Assembly (NCBI RefSeq): GCF_964355755.1
Contig: NC_092673.1
Location: forward strand, 11,415,001-11,479,000
Length of the DNA stretch: 64,000 nt
Direction of reading: 5' to 3'
Source of the DNA: Antedon mediterranea
Taxonomy: Eukaryota; Echinodermata; Crinoidea; Comatulida; Antedonidae
In this document: piece after piece, positions 1-10,894 of the stretch
Layout: the number at the start of each line of letters is the position of its first letter
How positions within the stretch are numbered: the first letter of the stretch is position 1
Notes under the pieces: generated by a model
What the model was told of the DNA's origin: nothing
The model's input: only the letters and a program-made list of their open reading frames with translations
Database searches by the model: none
Position numbers and translations under genes: made by a program

Positions 1-561
1 TTTAGTCTGCCCCCTCCAGGACTAAAAAAATTGATCAAAATCCGTCTCGATTTAGTCGAGGTTGGCCTGATTTAGTCGGTGATTTAGTTGAAGTTCGGTT
101 TATGAATTAAAATGACGTCATTTTTTTAGTTTTAGCTCGAACTACGACTAAAGTCCGGTTTAAGAATACGGGCGAGAGTTTTGTACTGTATTACATTTTT
201 TGCTATACAATTTTATGAATATGTAGCAATAAGGTAGTTTGGGCAGCATTTATGAATTCTACACTAGCGAAAATGCTCCCTGTGATAAGTAGACATGTAC
301 AAAATACCAAATCATTTGTGTACATAATCTTTCCTTTATGTTTACAGTATGTGGTCACAAAAATATTTATGAAGTGTCGAAGAAAAGGTGACTATTATTA
401 AGTAAACAATTGAACTAACCAAGCATTTAATCATTCTCAGCTCAGTGCACTAGATTTACATTAAGGAACTTAATAATCTGCAAAGTATAGTAATAACCAT
501 TTGTGCCGATTGTTATATAAATATTGCTGGGTATAAACAAAATATTTACTGTATACTGACA
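1..561. other. Intergenic, no gene seen; one dispersed repeat
   Basis: No open frame here looks like protein. The first 170 bases repeat short TTTAGTC-like strings and may be the end of a transposon that runs off the window. Positions 175-285 match 38375-38485. The rest is AT-rich sequence in which I see nothing. Confidence 0.4.
175..285 (+). repeat. Dispersed repeat, copy 1 (partner 38375-38485)
   Basis: The two segments share TTTTTTGCTA, ACAATTTTA, AACAATAAGG/GCAATAAGG, a TACACT-GCGAAA block and a CCCTG end in the same order and spacing. They are in the same orientation. The family is not recognised; it may be a short interspersed or transposon-end fragment. Confidence 0.55.
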
Positions 562-653
562 GGCCCCGTTTCTGCTGCCAAAAATATACCGTATATATAC
601 AGTATATTTTATATACGGTATATTTTTTGGCAGCAGAAATGGGTCTCATAAAA
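562..653. repeat. Foldback made of two Harbinger-like ends
   Basis: The TIR at 562 is followed by its own inverted copy ending near 650, so 562-653 can fold into a nearly complete hairpin through the ACCGTATATA strings. A third end-like copy, plus orientation, begins near 742. It looks like a second, very short element inserted in or duplicated at the left end of the larger one. Confidence 0.6.
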
Positions 654-901
654 AATATACCGTATATATATGCGGTATATATACCGCATAAATATCCCCA
701 TCGTTTGTGGATATTATACGGTATATTCCAAAATATACCGTATATTTCGTACCCCGTTTCTGCCGCACTCAAAATATACCGTATATGTGACCCGGCCCAT
801 GACACGAGGTCAAAAACTAACAGAGCGTGACGCGTTTGTTTGGTTTTTCTGCTGCATTGACACACACGTGTATAAGCAAGCAACAGATCAAAATATCACT
901 G

Positions 902-1056
902 TGGACTGAAGAAATAACTATTTTTGCAATTCAATTGTGGGGAGAAGCGAAGGTTGTGGGGGGGGGGGGGGGGTTTGGGAGACTGCATGGTAACAGAAGA
1001 GATACCGAGATTTACAAAAGTATCTCAAACAAAATAAAAGCAGAATTTGTGGTAGA
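902..1056 (+). pseudogene. Myb/SANT-like DNA-binding domain remnant
   Basis: The frame reads WTEEITIFAIQLWGEAKV, then after a glycine stretch GNRRDTEIYKSISNKIKAEF. This is the start and middle of the Myb/SANT-like (MSANTD type) trihelix: W-T-E-E at the beginning of helix 1, the LWGE signature, then N-R/K-x-x-x-I-Y leading into helix 2. The expected third helix (C-R-x-K-x-K-x-L) is not found, and the open frame ends about 50 bases later. The glycines come from a 16-base G-run that has probably expanded. A second copy lies at 13855-14000. I read it as a transposon-borne remnant rather than a host gene. Confidence 0.6.
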
Positions 1057-1435
1057 CTTAATAACGCCAAAGTTATCGGCGAACGCCGTCGTCTTCTTTG
1101 CATAAATCTAGTCAATGCCCATTCTACATTTCTAGATTGTTTGTGCGGTGTAAATTGGTTGCCACTTCTGCTCATTAGATTTAAAATAGAAAGCAATGCT
1201 ACGACGTTTTGAGAAACCATCATTGTTTTGTTTTTGTCATGTAACCTCACTACACGAGACTCTAGGTCAATCCATACTTCTGTCTCACGAAATGCATTTT
1301 GGGTAATGAAAGCCAACTTTTTTACAGCCTACCCACGAAGTATGTGCAGCGGAAACGGTGCACGAATTTCATATACGGTTTATTTATACGGTACATTTAT
1401 ACGGTATATTTGGGATTGGCAGCAGAAACAGGGCC

Positions 1436-4400
1436 ACAGAGTGTAATCCCATGATGAAAATTATAATTCCAATCTCTATTTATGATAAAAAGTCCATTGG
1501 TAATCCATCTACGGTCATAATTTTTCTTTTCCCGAATGGAAGGGGATTCCCTATAACATAGCCAACGTGCGAAACTGCTTGTAACATCACACAATGCACT
1601 CCTTAACTCTTGATAATAGATAGAGGGCGCTGTTGACCTAAATACTTAATTTAAGATGTCGGCATGTATGGGGAGTCTGCAAGGGCTTTGCAGTATACAT
1701 TATGCTTACATACAAAGCATTTACACCTCATTTAACAAATGGAGGGTGTGGGAGGAGGGAGGAGGTGAGTGTGGCATCACTGTTCATCCTGAGGATGATT
1801 TTTAAAGTTTGATGTGCATTTGTGTCCTTATTTCAAATTTAGGTAACTTATGTTGCGCAATTCTTACATCATAACAAAAGCTACATGCACAAGTTACAAT
1901 TTACAAAATCTTCCGTTTACAAATTTTAGAGTAAAAAAATTTACAAAAGAAATAAGAACTTGGTTGGTGCTTGAAAAACTGGTTATCTGCAAAATAAGTT
2001 GCGGATAACTAATGAATAAACTAGACATTAACATCGTGGTATGCACAAACACAACAAACAAACAACAATGCATCTACAGTAATTTTACCAAATGAAATCG
2101 TAAAACAATTTACAAAAAGTTCATATGGAATAGAGCCAAGTGTGTCAAAAGATGAGTAATTACTTCAAAACTTAGTCGTGGCGGACAAAATATATTTCAT
2201 CTTCCTTCCTTTCTAACCTCTATTATCTTACCATGGATTAAGGAACATTTGTAGATAAAGAAACATCCCACTTTTTGGGCCGAAATGTCTCACTTTAGAT
2301 CAAATTCATTTTTTTTAAAGGTGTTTAACAATCCGTATTTTTATTTATTGAAAATGTTGATATAATATATAATAAATTACTAAAAAAACGTAATTTTATA
2401 TTCAATTTATTATTTTGAAAACCTTGTTTATTTCGTGCATTTGCCAACAGAGGACGTAACTTATTTACATCGTTCGTGTGACTAAAAAATGATCATTTTC
2501 GACAATGTTTTCAAAATGTTTGCTTTATTGCATCTTTATCTCTAGTAGTACTACCCCATAGTCTCGCTGAAAATAAAGTTTATGCTTATAAAATGCATAT
2601 CAAAGCCGATAAATTTAAGTGTAGAATAGTCCCGGGCCGAATTGTTTCGGGGCCGAATCATCCCGCTACCACCTGAACTTGTCACTATGGACGAGTTAGG
2701 TTATCCGCGGCACAAATGCCACGTGCAGAATATTGTGCACAGAAAAATGATTATGCCATTGTGACCTGAAGAAATAAAATGTTGTTAGTGTGCTCTCTAT
2801 ATACAGTACACATACTACACAGTGCACCATAGGTGACAATACTGATATTGACATTATTTTATTGTCCATAGTAGTAATATAAAATGGAAATACATTTGAA
2901 ACTGGCATGTAAAATGAAAAAAAGATATACTATACAAATTCAGAAGATTACAACAAAATACATGAAAAGCTAGGTTATGTATAATACATACAGATTAAAA
3001 GCTTTTATCATAAAATTATTAAAACTATTAAAAATACAATATTAAAAAGGAAGAATTGCACAATGATACGTTAACACTACAGTTTCCTATCTTTTTTGCC
3101 GTGAGTTTATCAAATGTATGACGTTGGCTATAAAGGCGTAACAAGATCGGTTTGTTCTTGTCTTAGGGACACACAGCCCACCACTTCGGGATTGAATAAA
3201 TTGATCATTTAGGGGATGACCGACATCACCCATTATACGCAAAGCAGCCTGTATTGATCGATTATTATATAATTCATCCAGGTATCGCCTACAAGTTTAC
3301 CTGAAGACCTGCCTTTCAATGCAATTTAACATGATGACGTCATCAAATTGAAACATGTAGATAACAAATTTGGAAGGGGATTATCTGAGAAACAACATAT
3401 TAAAGTGTTGAAAAAAATGTGGATATGTAGAATATAGATGCTAGCTTGTTTATATGTGATGAACTATGACGCAAAAATAAATACAACTTTTATTATTCAA
3501 CTGGCCAACATCCGGTGCGCAAAATTTCTACATGAATTCACTACAATTCAAAAGTTTCCAGAAAATGTTTTAATCATGAGTATCACTTTTCATTCTGAGG
3601 AGCTATAACATATTGAAATTTACTGTAATTTACGCTTTTGAACATGATGACGTGATAAACATTTAAAAAATGGTAAATCATGTGAAAGATAATTGATTGA
3701 CCTAGACAATATCAAAATCTGGTGGAAATGATAATCAACAACACTGACTTTGGTATTAATTCACCAAATAATAATCGTTTTAAAAAATATGAGAAAACTA
3801 CGACTCCAGATTGCTAGAAATTGCACTCTTAATCAATATTACAGAAAATACAGTACATATAAAACATTATGGGGTTTTGCATTGAAAATAAGGGGAACCA
3901 TCCCCCAAAAATATTTGTGCCGGTGAAAGAAGCCAATTGATTAGATTTTTGGAGAAAAGATTAGTGTCAAACATATTAAACGATCCCCTTAGATATGTTC
4001 AAGAATGAGAAAGGGCAACACAGTATTGCGATGGACTTCGACCAGATTTTTTTTTATTGTCTATTGTGTATTTATCTTGCTGCAAATTGATTGAATTGAT
4101 ATGTGCGGCTAATGTTTTGATCTCGATGTAATCTAAAATCCTGTGTGAACTATAATGCGACACAGTGACATGTGTTGAGTGCATTCATTATAAAGGGGGA
4201 ATCAAAATTATTATTTAAAATGTACTATAGGTAATTTTTATATACCATAATTAAAATTAAACAATAATAATGTCTTTGAAACGGCACAGAAAATGTTGGC
4301 AATTCATATCATGGCAAAAATACATCTCCCACCCTCAATTTTACCAAAAAAAAAAAAAATTGAAAACCTGTCTTTGCAAAAAAAAAAAGAATAGAGCTAT

Positions 4401-4560
4401 TTGGATTGTTGTTGTTTACTCTACATAATTTTACTTTGCAGTAAATCTATTTATGTACATTCCTCCACAATTACTTTTACTTTAAAATCAGAACAAATAT
4501 GAAATTAATTTTAAAAAAAATATCATACCTAGCTCTAAATATTTTCTGTAAAATAAATAC
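1436..4560. other. Intergenic, no gene seen
   Basis: AT-rich sequence without coding-like frames. A hairpin near 1981-2011 (GGTTATCTGC...GCGGATAACT) resembles the GGATAAC strings that precede several Helitron ends in this window. Otherwise I see nothing. Confidence 0.4.
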
Positions 4561-4935
4561 TTACTTTGTTGCCGAGGAAAGTGCTGGAGGTAAAACTGCA
4601 CATTTATCACTCGGAATACAAACATTGGTTGTCAGATTTGAAGCAGGTAATGGTAACTTAGGAAGACTAACAGAAGAAATGGCTAAAGCATTTGGTGATA
4701 GAACAAAAATTCCAGGGCTAGGTAGTGACAACTGGAGACCTTGATTAGATAGTACCGACGATGGTGATGAAATAGGAACTGAAGTACATTTTAATGTTGA
4801 AAATCCAACAACATTATTTTTCAACCCAATGCTTGGCTGATTCTGTAAAGTTGTTGACAATACCTTCTGAAATTGTTCCATATTTGTCTTTGATATCGCA
4901 CAATGAATAGACGCCATAACTTCATCCATGTTCAT
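4561..4935 (-). CDS. Orphan coding exon candidate, function unknown
   Basis: An open frame of 124 codons on the minus strand begins MNMDEVMASIHCAISKTNME. Its first 35 residues are helix-prone and rich in charged and polar residues; the remainder is rich in Ser, Pro and Leu, like a disordered linker. Base composition is clearly less AT-rich than the flanks. At its end the sequence reads ACAAA then GTAAGTATT, a canonical splice donor (exon end at 4565), which also creates the in-frame TAA at 4561-4563. At its start a possible acceptor (TTGATTAG) sits 6 bases before the ATG, with an in-frame stop just upstream. So it could be a first coding exon, an internal exon or a short complete ORF. No partner exon was found within a few kb and no family is recognised. 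Confidence 0.45.
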   Translation of the reverse strand: MNMDEVMASIHCAISKTNMEQFQKVLSTTLQNQPSIGLKNNVVGFSTLKCTSVPISSPSSVLSNQGLQLSLPSPGIFVLSPNALAISSVSLPKLPLPASNLTTNVCIPSDKCAVLPPALSSATK

Positions 4936-5999
4936 ATTAAACTAATCAACATAATAAATATATGGCATGGCCTAAAATGTCTACTTCATTCAAGCACTAG
5001 TCACAAGTAACTAATTTTATTTACTAAATTGGGATCATGCTATTCACACACTGGTGGTGGATGAGTGTTTGAAATCACTGATGCATAACAGGTGCAGTGG
5101 GTGGAGTCACAATTTTAATTATTGTTTTCAGTATAAAATAACTTCAGTAAGTTGGTACACAAAGTATTATTCCACAATGATACATTTAAATACTAATAAA
5201 AGACTATTCATAACTAGAACGGCATACAGTATATCCACCTACTGTAAAATGTCACCAGAAAACAAAATATATATTAGTCCATGGGCTGGGAGGGCCCCCT
5301 GCATACTTCCCTCCCCACATTTTTGGAATTTTTATATACCGTACCTATATATCCGCTGAACTAAAAAATAGAATTAACATCAAATATCCTCATCCCCGAG
5401 ATAGGTTTTTAATGGATTTTAAAAAATGATTTAATTTCAGAATTGTTACCAATTATGGGGTGGGGGTAATACAAATAGCCATAAGAACAGTTTCCTTGAA
5501 CAAATCATTCATTCTTGGTATCTATGTATAGAGTATTTTCTGCTCTACAATTTGATATAAAATTGTGGTAATTAAAGACATTATAAAAGGTCACATCTTT
5601 TTTGAAAATGGAAAAATGTCAATAAATCTTTTAAATATGCCAACATTATTGTTTAAAAATTTGCAAAAATGATTCATATACGATAGCTATAAAAATTCTG
5701 ATTCATATAACCATTTTTAGGTACATATTAAAGAAAACACTATGAAATCTTGATTTAATATGTTTTGAAACATTTCGTTTTTTTTTGGCATTGGCCCACT
5801 TGATACGGATGCAGATTAGTTACCATTTGGTTTAAATAAAGACTAGCCATTTGACATTCATATGTTATACAGTTATTTATATTAGTTGATGTCTGTAATC
5901 TCAAATAACCTTTATTGTTTACAATTAAACATTACAAAAAATAAAATAATGGATATCAATACAAATCAATTTTTTTGCTGCTTGGCAAAAAAAAAATTT
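4936..5999. other. Intergenic, no gene seen
   Basis: AT-rich DNA with homopolymer runs and no coding-like frame. Nothing identified. Confidence 0.4.
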
Positions 6000-6325
6000 G
6001 GATGCTTGGGAGTATAGGGGCCAAAAGTCAATATAGTCAAGGTTAAGACTTGGTGTAACTACTGGGTGTATTGGAATAGTTTTTGTGACAAACTACTCAG
6101 AAAACCCATACTTCTATTCACTCTAGTGGGCAACATTTACTACTGTACAAGTGGACAGAAACCCCTTTTCTGACCACTGGTCAAGAAATTTGCCATATGA
6201 ATATCTCAGCAACCACTGGTCAGAAAGTGATATGTTTATATTTGGTCCAATGTAATAAAAATCATAAAACTGTCAATAAACACCTAATTTTGACCTTTGA
6301 CATATAGCCGGCACAAACATCTTTG
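6000..6325 (-). repeat. Dispersed repeat R3, minus-strand copy
   Basis: Reverse complement of the sequence repeated in tandem at 31065-31690. Shared landmarks are TTCTTGACCAGTGGTCAGAA, CCAATACACCCAGTA and TTTGTGC-GGCTATA. The CCACTGGTCA string occurs twice within the copy. It borders the LINE RT fragment at 6328-6570, so it could be part of that LINE's non-coding tail or a separate element. No coding capacity. Confidence 0.6.
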
Positions 6326-6327
6326 TT

Positions 6328-6570
6328 TAGGCATTTAGCTCATATTGAATAGTGACTGGGTCAGAAGAATTACAAAGAATAGTGGTGTCATCCATGGTAA
6401 CACATTTGCATAGCATAATATCTGGTAAGGAGTTAAACATGAAAAATAGAGGACCTAAAATAGAGCCCTGTTGTATACCAATATTTATATTCATAACATC
6501 TGATTGAGAAGTTAATATTTAAAACTTGTGATCTGTTTCTTAAATATGATATAAACCAATCTAGTTCATT
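6328..6570 (-). pseudogene. LINE reverse transcriptase fragment (CR1/L2-like)
   Basis: Read on the minus strand, the frame gives NELDWFISYLRNRSQVLNIN and, after a frameshift, IGIQQGSILGPLFFMFNSLP followed by MDDTTILCNSSDP. These correspond to the RT block with the PQGSILGPLLF signature and to the catalytic Y-x-D-D box, here changed to T-M-D-D. The frame ends with TAA at 6328. The fragment is truncated on its 5' side next to a hairpin (AGTTATCCGC...GGATAACT). It is a dead 5'- and 3'-truncated copy. Confidence 0.7.
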
Positions 6571-6652
6571 AGTTATCCGCTGAAAGTGGATAACTCCTTG
6601 TAACTGTCCTGTTTCATCATTTTTTTTTTTTTTGGTTATCCGCAACTTAGTA

Positions 6653-6804
6653 TAGGTATCAGTGGCTGGATCTCAATGGAGATACAAAATAAAAGCAAAA
6701 AGCTAAATCAAAAGGAGAAGTAAAACAGCCAGAAAAGTGAAGGAATTTGGATAACGTCATAGTATAAAGCTGGCAAGTGCTGCCTGGGTGGACAGGAATA
6801 AAAG

Positions 6805-6805
<1 letters not shown>
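6653..6805 (-). repeat. Dispersed repeat R4, minus copy
   Basis: Matches, in reverse complement, 54538-54745 and the 3' part of 30176-30350. Landmarks are CAGTGGCTGGATCTCAATGG, AAAACAGCCAGAAAAGT and GGGTGGACAGGAATAAAAG. It lacks the short TTAGCAGAGCTTTCGGGC block present in the other two copies. Probably a retroelement 3' untranslated region. Confidence 0.6.

Positions 6806-6806
<1 letters not shown>

Positions 6807-6835
<29 letters not shown>
6807..6835. repeat. AT dinucleotide microsatellite
   Basis: An uninterrupted AT run immediately after repeat R4; a retroelement tail may have seeded it, as the R4 copies at 30 kb and 54 kb also lie near AT runs. Confidence 0.85.
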
Positions 6836-6837
<2 letters not shown>

Positions 6838-7148
6838 GTGTATTATGTGTATTTTATAGTGGAGAAAGAATTATTTTCATATTACCGTATTTATTTGGAT
6901 AGGGAACAACAATATTCTATTACAACACATTTCTATTTGTAGTAGTAGAATTCATTCATCTACAATTTACTAAGCATATTGATACAAGTTTTACTGTGTT
7001 TTGTCACTTCTATATTAATTGTGTTGTAATTTTTCATAGGGGCTATTTGATTATACATGTACCATGTTATTACACCAACAAAATTAACGCTTTCGTTGAG
7101 TAAACGCCCCTCCTGCAAAATTATTCGAATATTAATTATAAGCCTAAA
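6836..7148. other. Intergenic, nothing seen
   Basis: AT-rich sequence between the AT microsatellite and the tandem duplication, with no coding or repeat feature I can name. Confidence 0.4.
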
Positions 7149-7640
7149 AGTGTCAACATAGAATGGTTCAGTTCATTGACACAGTCACGTGGTCTGGCTT
7201 GTCGGACGGCTTTAATTGTCGGCATCTCTTTGTGTAGACAATAGAGCAGGTACCAAGATCTATATTTAGAAACTGACGCCACTTATTAGGCGTGGGAAGT
7301 TTTAGCGGAAAGTGGTTGTCTTGACGACAGCTTTAAGCATTCATTGTTTTATGGAATGGGATTTCCTAAGTAAAAACTCTGACAAAGTGTCAACATAGAA
7401 AAGAATTCAGCAGTCTCCTCGTTCAGTTCATTGACACAGACACATGGTCTGGTGTGTCGGACGGCTTTAATTGTCGGCATCTCTTTGTGTAGACTGTAGA
7501 GCAGGTACCAATATCTATATTTAGAAACTGACTCCACTCTTTAGGCGTGGGAAGTTCTAGGGGAAAGTGGTTGTCTTGACGACAGCTTTAAGCATTCATT
7601 GTTTTATGGAATGGGATTTCCTAACTACAAACTCTTAAAA
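7149..7640. repeat. 255-bp tandem duplication
   Basis: The block beginning GTGTCAACATAGAA and ending GGAATGGGATTTCCTAA occurs twice with a constant offset of 255 bases (for example GTTCATTGAC at 7171 and 7426, CTTTAAGCAT at 7331 and 7586). The copies differ by scattered substitutions, so the duplication is not brand new. Internal open frames are short and not conserved between copies. Function unknown. Confidence 0.85.
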
Positions 7641-9374
7641 TTACATTTTTGTTTGTATTAATTTGACATAGGCCTAAGATTAGTACTCCAGAGTAACAGC
7701 ATCGCACCAGGGAGTTGTAATTAGACACGTTAGTATGGCCTGTAATTAATTATCATAAAATAATTATAAATTGAATGTGCTTGTGCAAATAGCACACAGC
7801 GCGCCATTGGAACTTGCGTGCGCGTGACATTTACGCATCTCGTTGTTCCCGCCTTCATTTAAATTTGTAACCAGACCACAGCAATTCTAGGCCGGCCGGC
7901 TAGTGGCGACGTACAACGCATTCAAACCGTAGGTGTTTTTGATAAATTTGTAGATTTATTCGTTGTGATTAATATTTATTAATTACACCTTATTGTTATA
8001 CCCTATCATAGTAGCTCCTTTAGTTGAAATATAGGCCTAGAAGCTCATATTTGTGTAGCATTGCAAGTCAAAAAGATACAGCAGCCTGCCTTGCCAGACT
8101 CCCCCTCCCCTTCCTCATCAGTCTAGCCTACCACACCCGCCCCCGTGCGTATCCTACGTAGGCTCTCTCCGCCTATTTGATACTAGGTCTTTGATACTAA
8201 GCTTTACTAGGCCTAGGTCTATATATTATTATTATTTTGGTCTCCCCAGACACAATGTGAAAACTATTTTGTGCATATATTTATTAAAATGTTTATCATA
8301 CACCACCATACGGTACTTAATAATATAATTATGAATATTGCTTTTGTGTAAAAAAGGACTTGAACTCGGACTAATATGATATGAGTAAACAGGCATCTGA
8401 AAAGTACTACTAGTAGTAGGCCTATTCCTATCTCTAGGCTAGGCCTAATTCGGAAAATTGAGGTGAATGAGGATGAAGAAGGAACAGACAAGCTAGGCTA
8501 GACTAATGGGTAAACTATAAATAACATGATCAGAACATTTATGATCAGATTATTTTATGATTATAAAGGTACAAAGTATGTTGTAAGGTAAGTTATAGGC
8601 CTATAGGCTATTTAGAATTTGAAGGATTATTGTTTAAAAATGTAATTATAAACGGTAAACAAAAAACACATACGACGTACGTAACTTATACAGCCTAGGT
8701 AGGCCCTATTGCGCTTTCTTTTCGTTATAAACAGACATAATTATATTTTGTAGGAGTCATTGCGAAAACAAAATTAAATGAAAAACACTTTTAAAACTGA
8801 AACGGGTTTATCCCAGGACAGTCATATCATCATCTTCATTTTAATTTGTTTAGAAAATGTTCGAAATTTACTTTTTACATTAAATTATTAATTATCAAAT
8901 ATTTGAATTGGAAATATTATCGATGATGTTATGGCTGTTTCGATCCTTACAGTTAGGGAGGTGGCTATTGATTGGATCTCCTGCATAAAACGAAACATGC
9001 ATTGTCTATGCAGGAGTGCATATTGCACTCATCAGCTGGAAACCAATAGCTTAATACCCTCAACAAGTTAATAAAACTCAACTTGGTCATAAAAACAATG
9101 GAAAGCTATTCAATAATATACAAAAAAAACTCCAAAGTGTTGTTTTAACTCGTTATTAAATCATAAACAACATATCGTAAAAGATGGATCAACACTGATA
9201 ATAATGCCGGATGAGTATTGCAGAGGGTTTTGGAAATCGCATGTTTTGGTTATATTGTATTACTATGACATATTATCCTACATCGGCAGATCGGTTGTTC
9301 AATCATTTACGATATTAATACAAATAATTAGTTAGAATAATTAAGGAACATTGTTAGTAAAACAAAAAACATGC
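7641..9374. other. Intergenic; GC-richer patch at 7795-7930
   Basis: No gene is recognised. Positions 7795-7930 stand out by more CpG, a CCATTGG box and a GTTCCCGCC string like an E2F site. This could be the promoter of an unseen or distant transcript, but no first exon is evident. The remainder is AT-rich. Confidence 0.3.
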
Positions 9375-9378
9375 TTAA

Positions 9379-10004
9379 AGCCCCCTTCCCTACGTTTTTT
9401 AGATCTAATTTAAGATCACAAACTATATTTAATGTAAAAATAATACTATATGGTCCTATTGCGATAACTTTTTTCGTCTTTAAACGGTTAAAAATGTGAA
9501 AAATAAGTCGATTCTAATAATTATAGCGGCCCGCTATAAATCCCAAAATGCATTGCGCGCGGATTGATATTTTTGTTTTTCACCTGTAATTCGCCCACTT
9601 TTCGATCAATCGTGAGGCCAAAACAAATGGAAGACTCCTAACTTTTCAGCGAAAATACCGGGTTTCCCCCAATTTGTATCAACGGAGTCTGGCAAAAATA
9701 GAAAGACAATTAATGCAGCAACTATAAAACGTCAGGCTAGGTATATAGCTAGCGTACGATGTTCGTACGTTACCGATGTTTACCAGCTAGGCCTACAAAA
9801 CTAAGCCTAGCTAGGCTAGGCCTAAGACCGTCCACGAGAGGTCGATCGCCGCGAGCTACTTAGGTAGTGCATTGTTTCTCACTTTTTATCATAATTTACC
9901 ATAAAACGTACATTTAAGACAAGGAATGACATGGTTTAATGTTTTTAAAGTGATATATATGTATTATTTTCCAAAAAACGTCCAAATTTGCAGGGAAGGG
10001 GTCT
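9379..10004. mobile_element. TTAA-flanked short TIR element
   Basis: The termini are AGCCCCCTTCCCTACG on the left and, in reverse complement, AGACCCCTTCCCTGCA on the right. TTAA lies directly outside both ends (9375-9378 and 10005-10008). TTAA target duplications are typical of piggyBac and Kolobok elements. It is 626 bp long with no transposase, so a MITE-like non-autonomous element. It contains the ZNF143-like motif at 9541-9562. Confidence 0.65.
9541..9562 (+). promoter_or_regulatory. ZNF143/THAP11-like binding motif
   Basis: The string TCCCAAAATGCATTGCGCGC follows the known ZNF143/THAP11 consensus (TCCCA-xxx-TGC-xx-GCGC) closely. A TATAAAT lies just upstream. It is inside a TTAA-flanked MITE, so it may have been carried by transposition. 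Function inferred from motif similarity only. Confidence 0.35.
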
Positions 10005-10160
10005 TTAATACAACAGACCTACTCAAAATATTACAGACTTTATTCTGAAATAAAAGAAGGAAACAGTAAATATTACAAACACATTAAACGACCAAAATGT
10101 TGCCAATTCTACCGATAACAATCAACAACAACAGTGAATCAGTTAAATCTTTATTTTAGT

Positions 10161-10330
10161 TTAAAGGGGGATTCTGGGTTTAAAATGAATTTCACGTTTT
10201 TAACATAGATCGAAAACCATATAACAACGTAAATTGAAACTTAACAAAGTTTAATTTATATCTTGCGCTAACTGACTGCGGAAAAAAAATTGCGTGCTTC
10301 ACACGAAATTACGCGCGCACCCACGTTTAA
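10161..10330 (+). mobile_element. Solo end of TTAA element plus shared repeat
   Basis: TTAA at 10161 is followed by AGGGGGATTCTGGGTTTAAA, the left end of the complete element at 18824-20441. From 10187 onward the sequence matches 16697-16795 and continues at 20716-20745, showing the uninterrupted form of the site where the 16796-20715 element inserted. No matching right TTAA end was found nearby. Confidence 0.55.
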
Positions 10331-10359
10331 AATTTCAAAATGCGAAAAATTAATTAAAT

Positions 10360-10397
10360 AAAGTCATCATTAATCAAAGTGACGAGTTCAAATCTAG
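10360..10397 (+). mobile_element. Helitron-like 3' terminus
   Basis: Ends TGACGAGTTCAAATCTAG with T as the next base, identical over the last 18 bases to the termini at 10862 and 30833. The left arm of the hairpin is degraded in this copy. The 5' end of the element was not located. Confidence 0.5.
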
Positions 10398-10398
10398 T

Positions 10399-10580
10399 TA
10401 TTATTGACTCCATAACATTTTAGTTTGTTTACCATCATTCAAATTATTAAGCATATAGTCAGACACGTCTATTAGGGTAGTGTCAGTAGAATAGTTCTTT
10501 AAACCCAGTTTTATTTTATTATTAGCAGTTAAAAAGTTATACAGTTGATCATGAACTGCTTGTTCAATTATTTTGGAAAC
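10399..10580 (-). pseudogene. LINE reverse transcriptase fragment (CR1/L2-like)
   Basis: The minus-strand frame reads VSKIIEQAVHDQLYNFLTAN and continues NYSTDTTLIDVSDYMLNNLN. This matches RT blocks 1-2 of CR1/L2-group LINEs (S-K-I-x-E-x-x-V-x-x-Q-L-x-x-F-L, then x-x-S-T-x-T-x-L-x-x-V-x-D). The usual Q-x-G-F-R segment between them is missing (a short deletion, K-L-G-L-K). It is cut on its 3' side by the Helitron terminus at 10397. Confidence 0.7.
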
Positions 10581-10830
10581 TTATTATGAAAGCTATTGAA
10601 TTGCAGATATGAATTCATATAAAGATGTTGACAATCCGATGTCATAACGTCATATGGCCAGTTGAATTCAAAAAGTCTGATTTTCATCTCTTTCGTAAAA
10701 AAAGTTAAAATAGCGCGCATCTCGCTTTTTTTTCAGCACTGTAAACATATTTAATTCATGTCATAGGATGGCATAATTGTTGGCCTTCATATTTTAACAC
10801 ATGAGCATGTTGTGTTTAAGTGGATAACCC

Positions 10831-10862
10831 AAAACTCATCAGAGTGACGAGTTCAAATCTAG
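10831..10862 (+). mobile_element. Helitron-like 3' terminus with hairpin
   Basis: Stem AACTCATCA (10833-10841) pairs with TGACGAGTT (10845-10853) around a 3-base loop. It is followed by CAAATCTAG and a T. A short hairpin 6-10 bases before a CTRR end, with T beyond, is the hallmark of a Helitron 3' end. It abuts the 3' end of the L1/Tx1-like LINE fragment. Confidence 0.6.
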
Positions 10863-10894
10863 TTTAAACATAGATTCTGAGCTGATAAATAATT

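Larger units (their letters stand above)
562..1435 (+). mobile_element. PIF/Harbinger-like TIR element with Myb/SANT remnant
   Basis: The left end begins GGCCCCGTTTCTGCTGCCAA and the right end reads, in reverse complement, GGCCCTGTTTCTGCTGCCAA. The trinucleotide ACA flanks both ends (559-561 and 1436-1438), a 3-bp target duplication as expected of Harbinger. Palindromic ATATACCGTATA strings crowd both ends. Internally the element carries a Myb/SANT-like domain (902-1056), and autonomous Harbinger elements are known to encode such a DNA-binding partner of the DDE transposase. No transposase is visible, so this is a non-autonomous derivative. A G-run at 958-973 sits in the domain region. Confidence 0.65.

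Noticed and set aside
470-883. 137-codon Tyr/Ile-rich frame
   Set aside because: It is the translation of the TATA/ACCGTATA palindromes in the Harbinger-like element.
10840-10862. tRNA B-box-like string GAGTTCAAATCTAG
   Set aside because: The same string recurs as the hairpin-CTAG end of a Helitron-like family, and no cloverleaf can be drawn around it.
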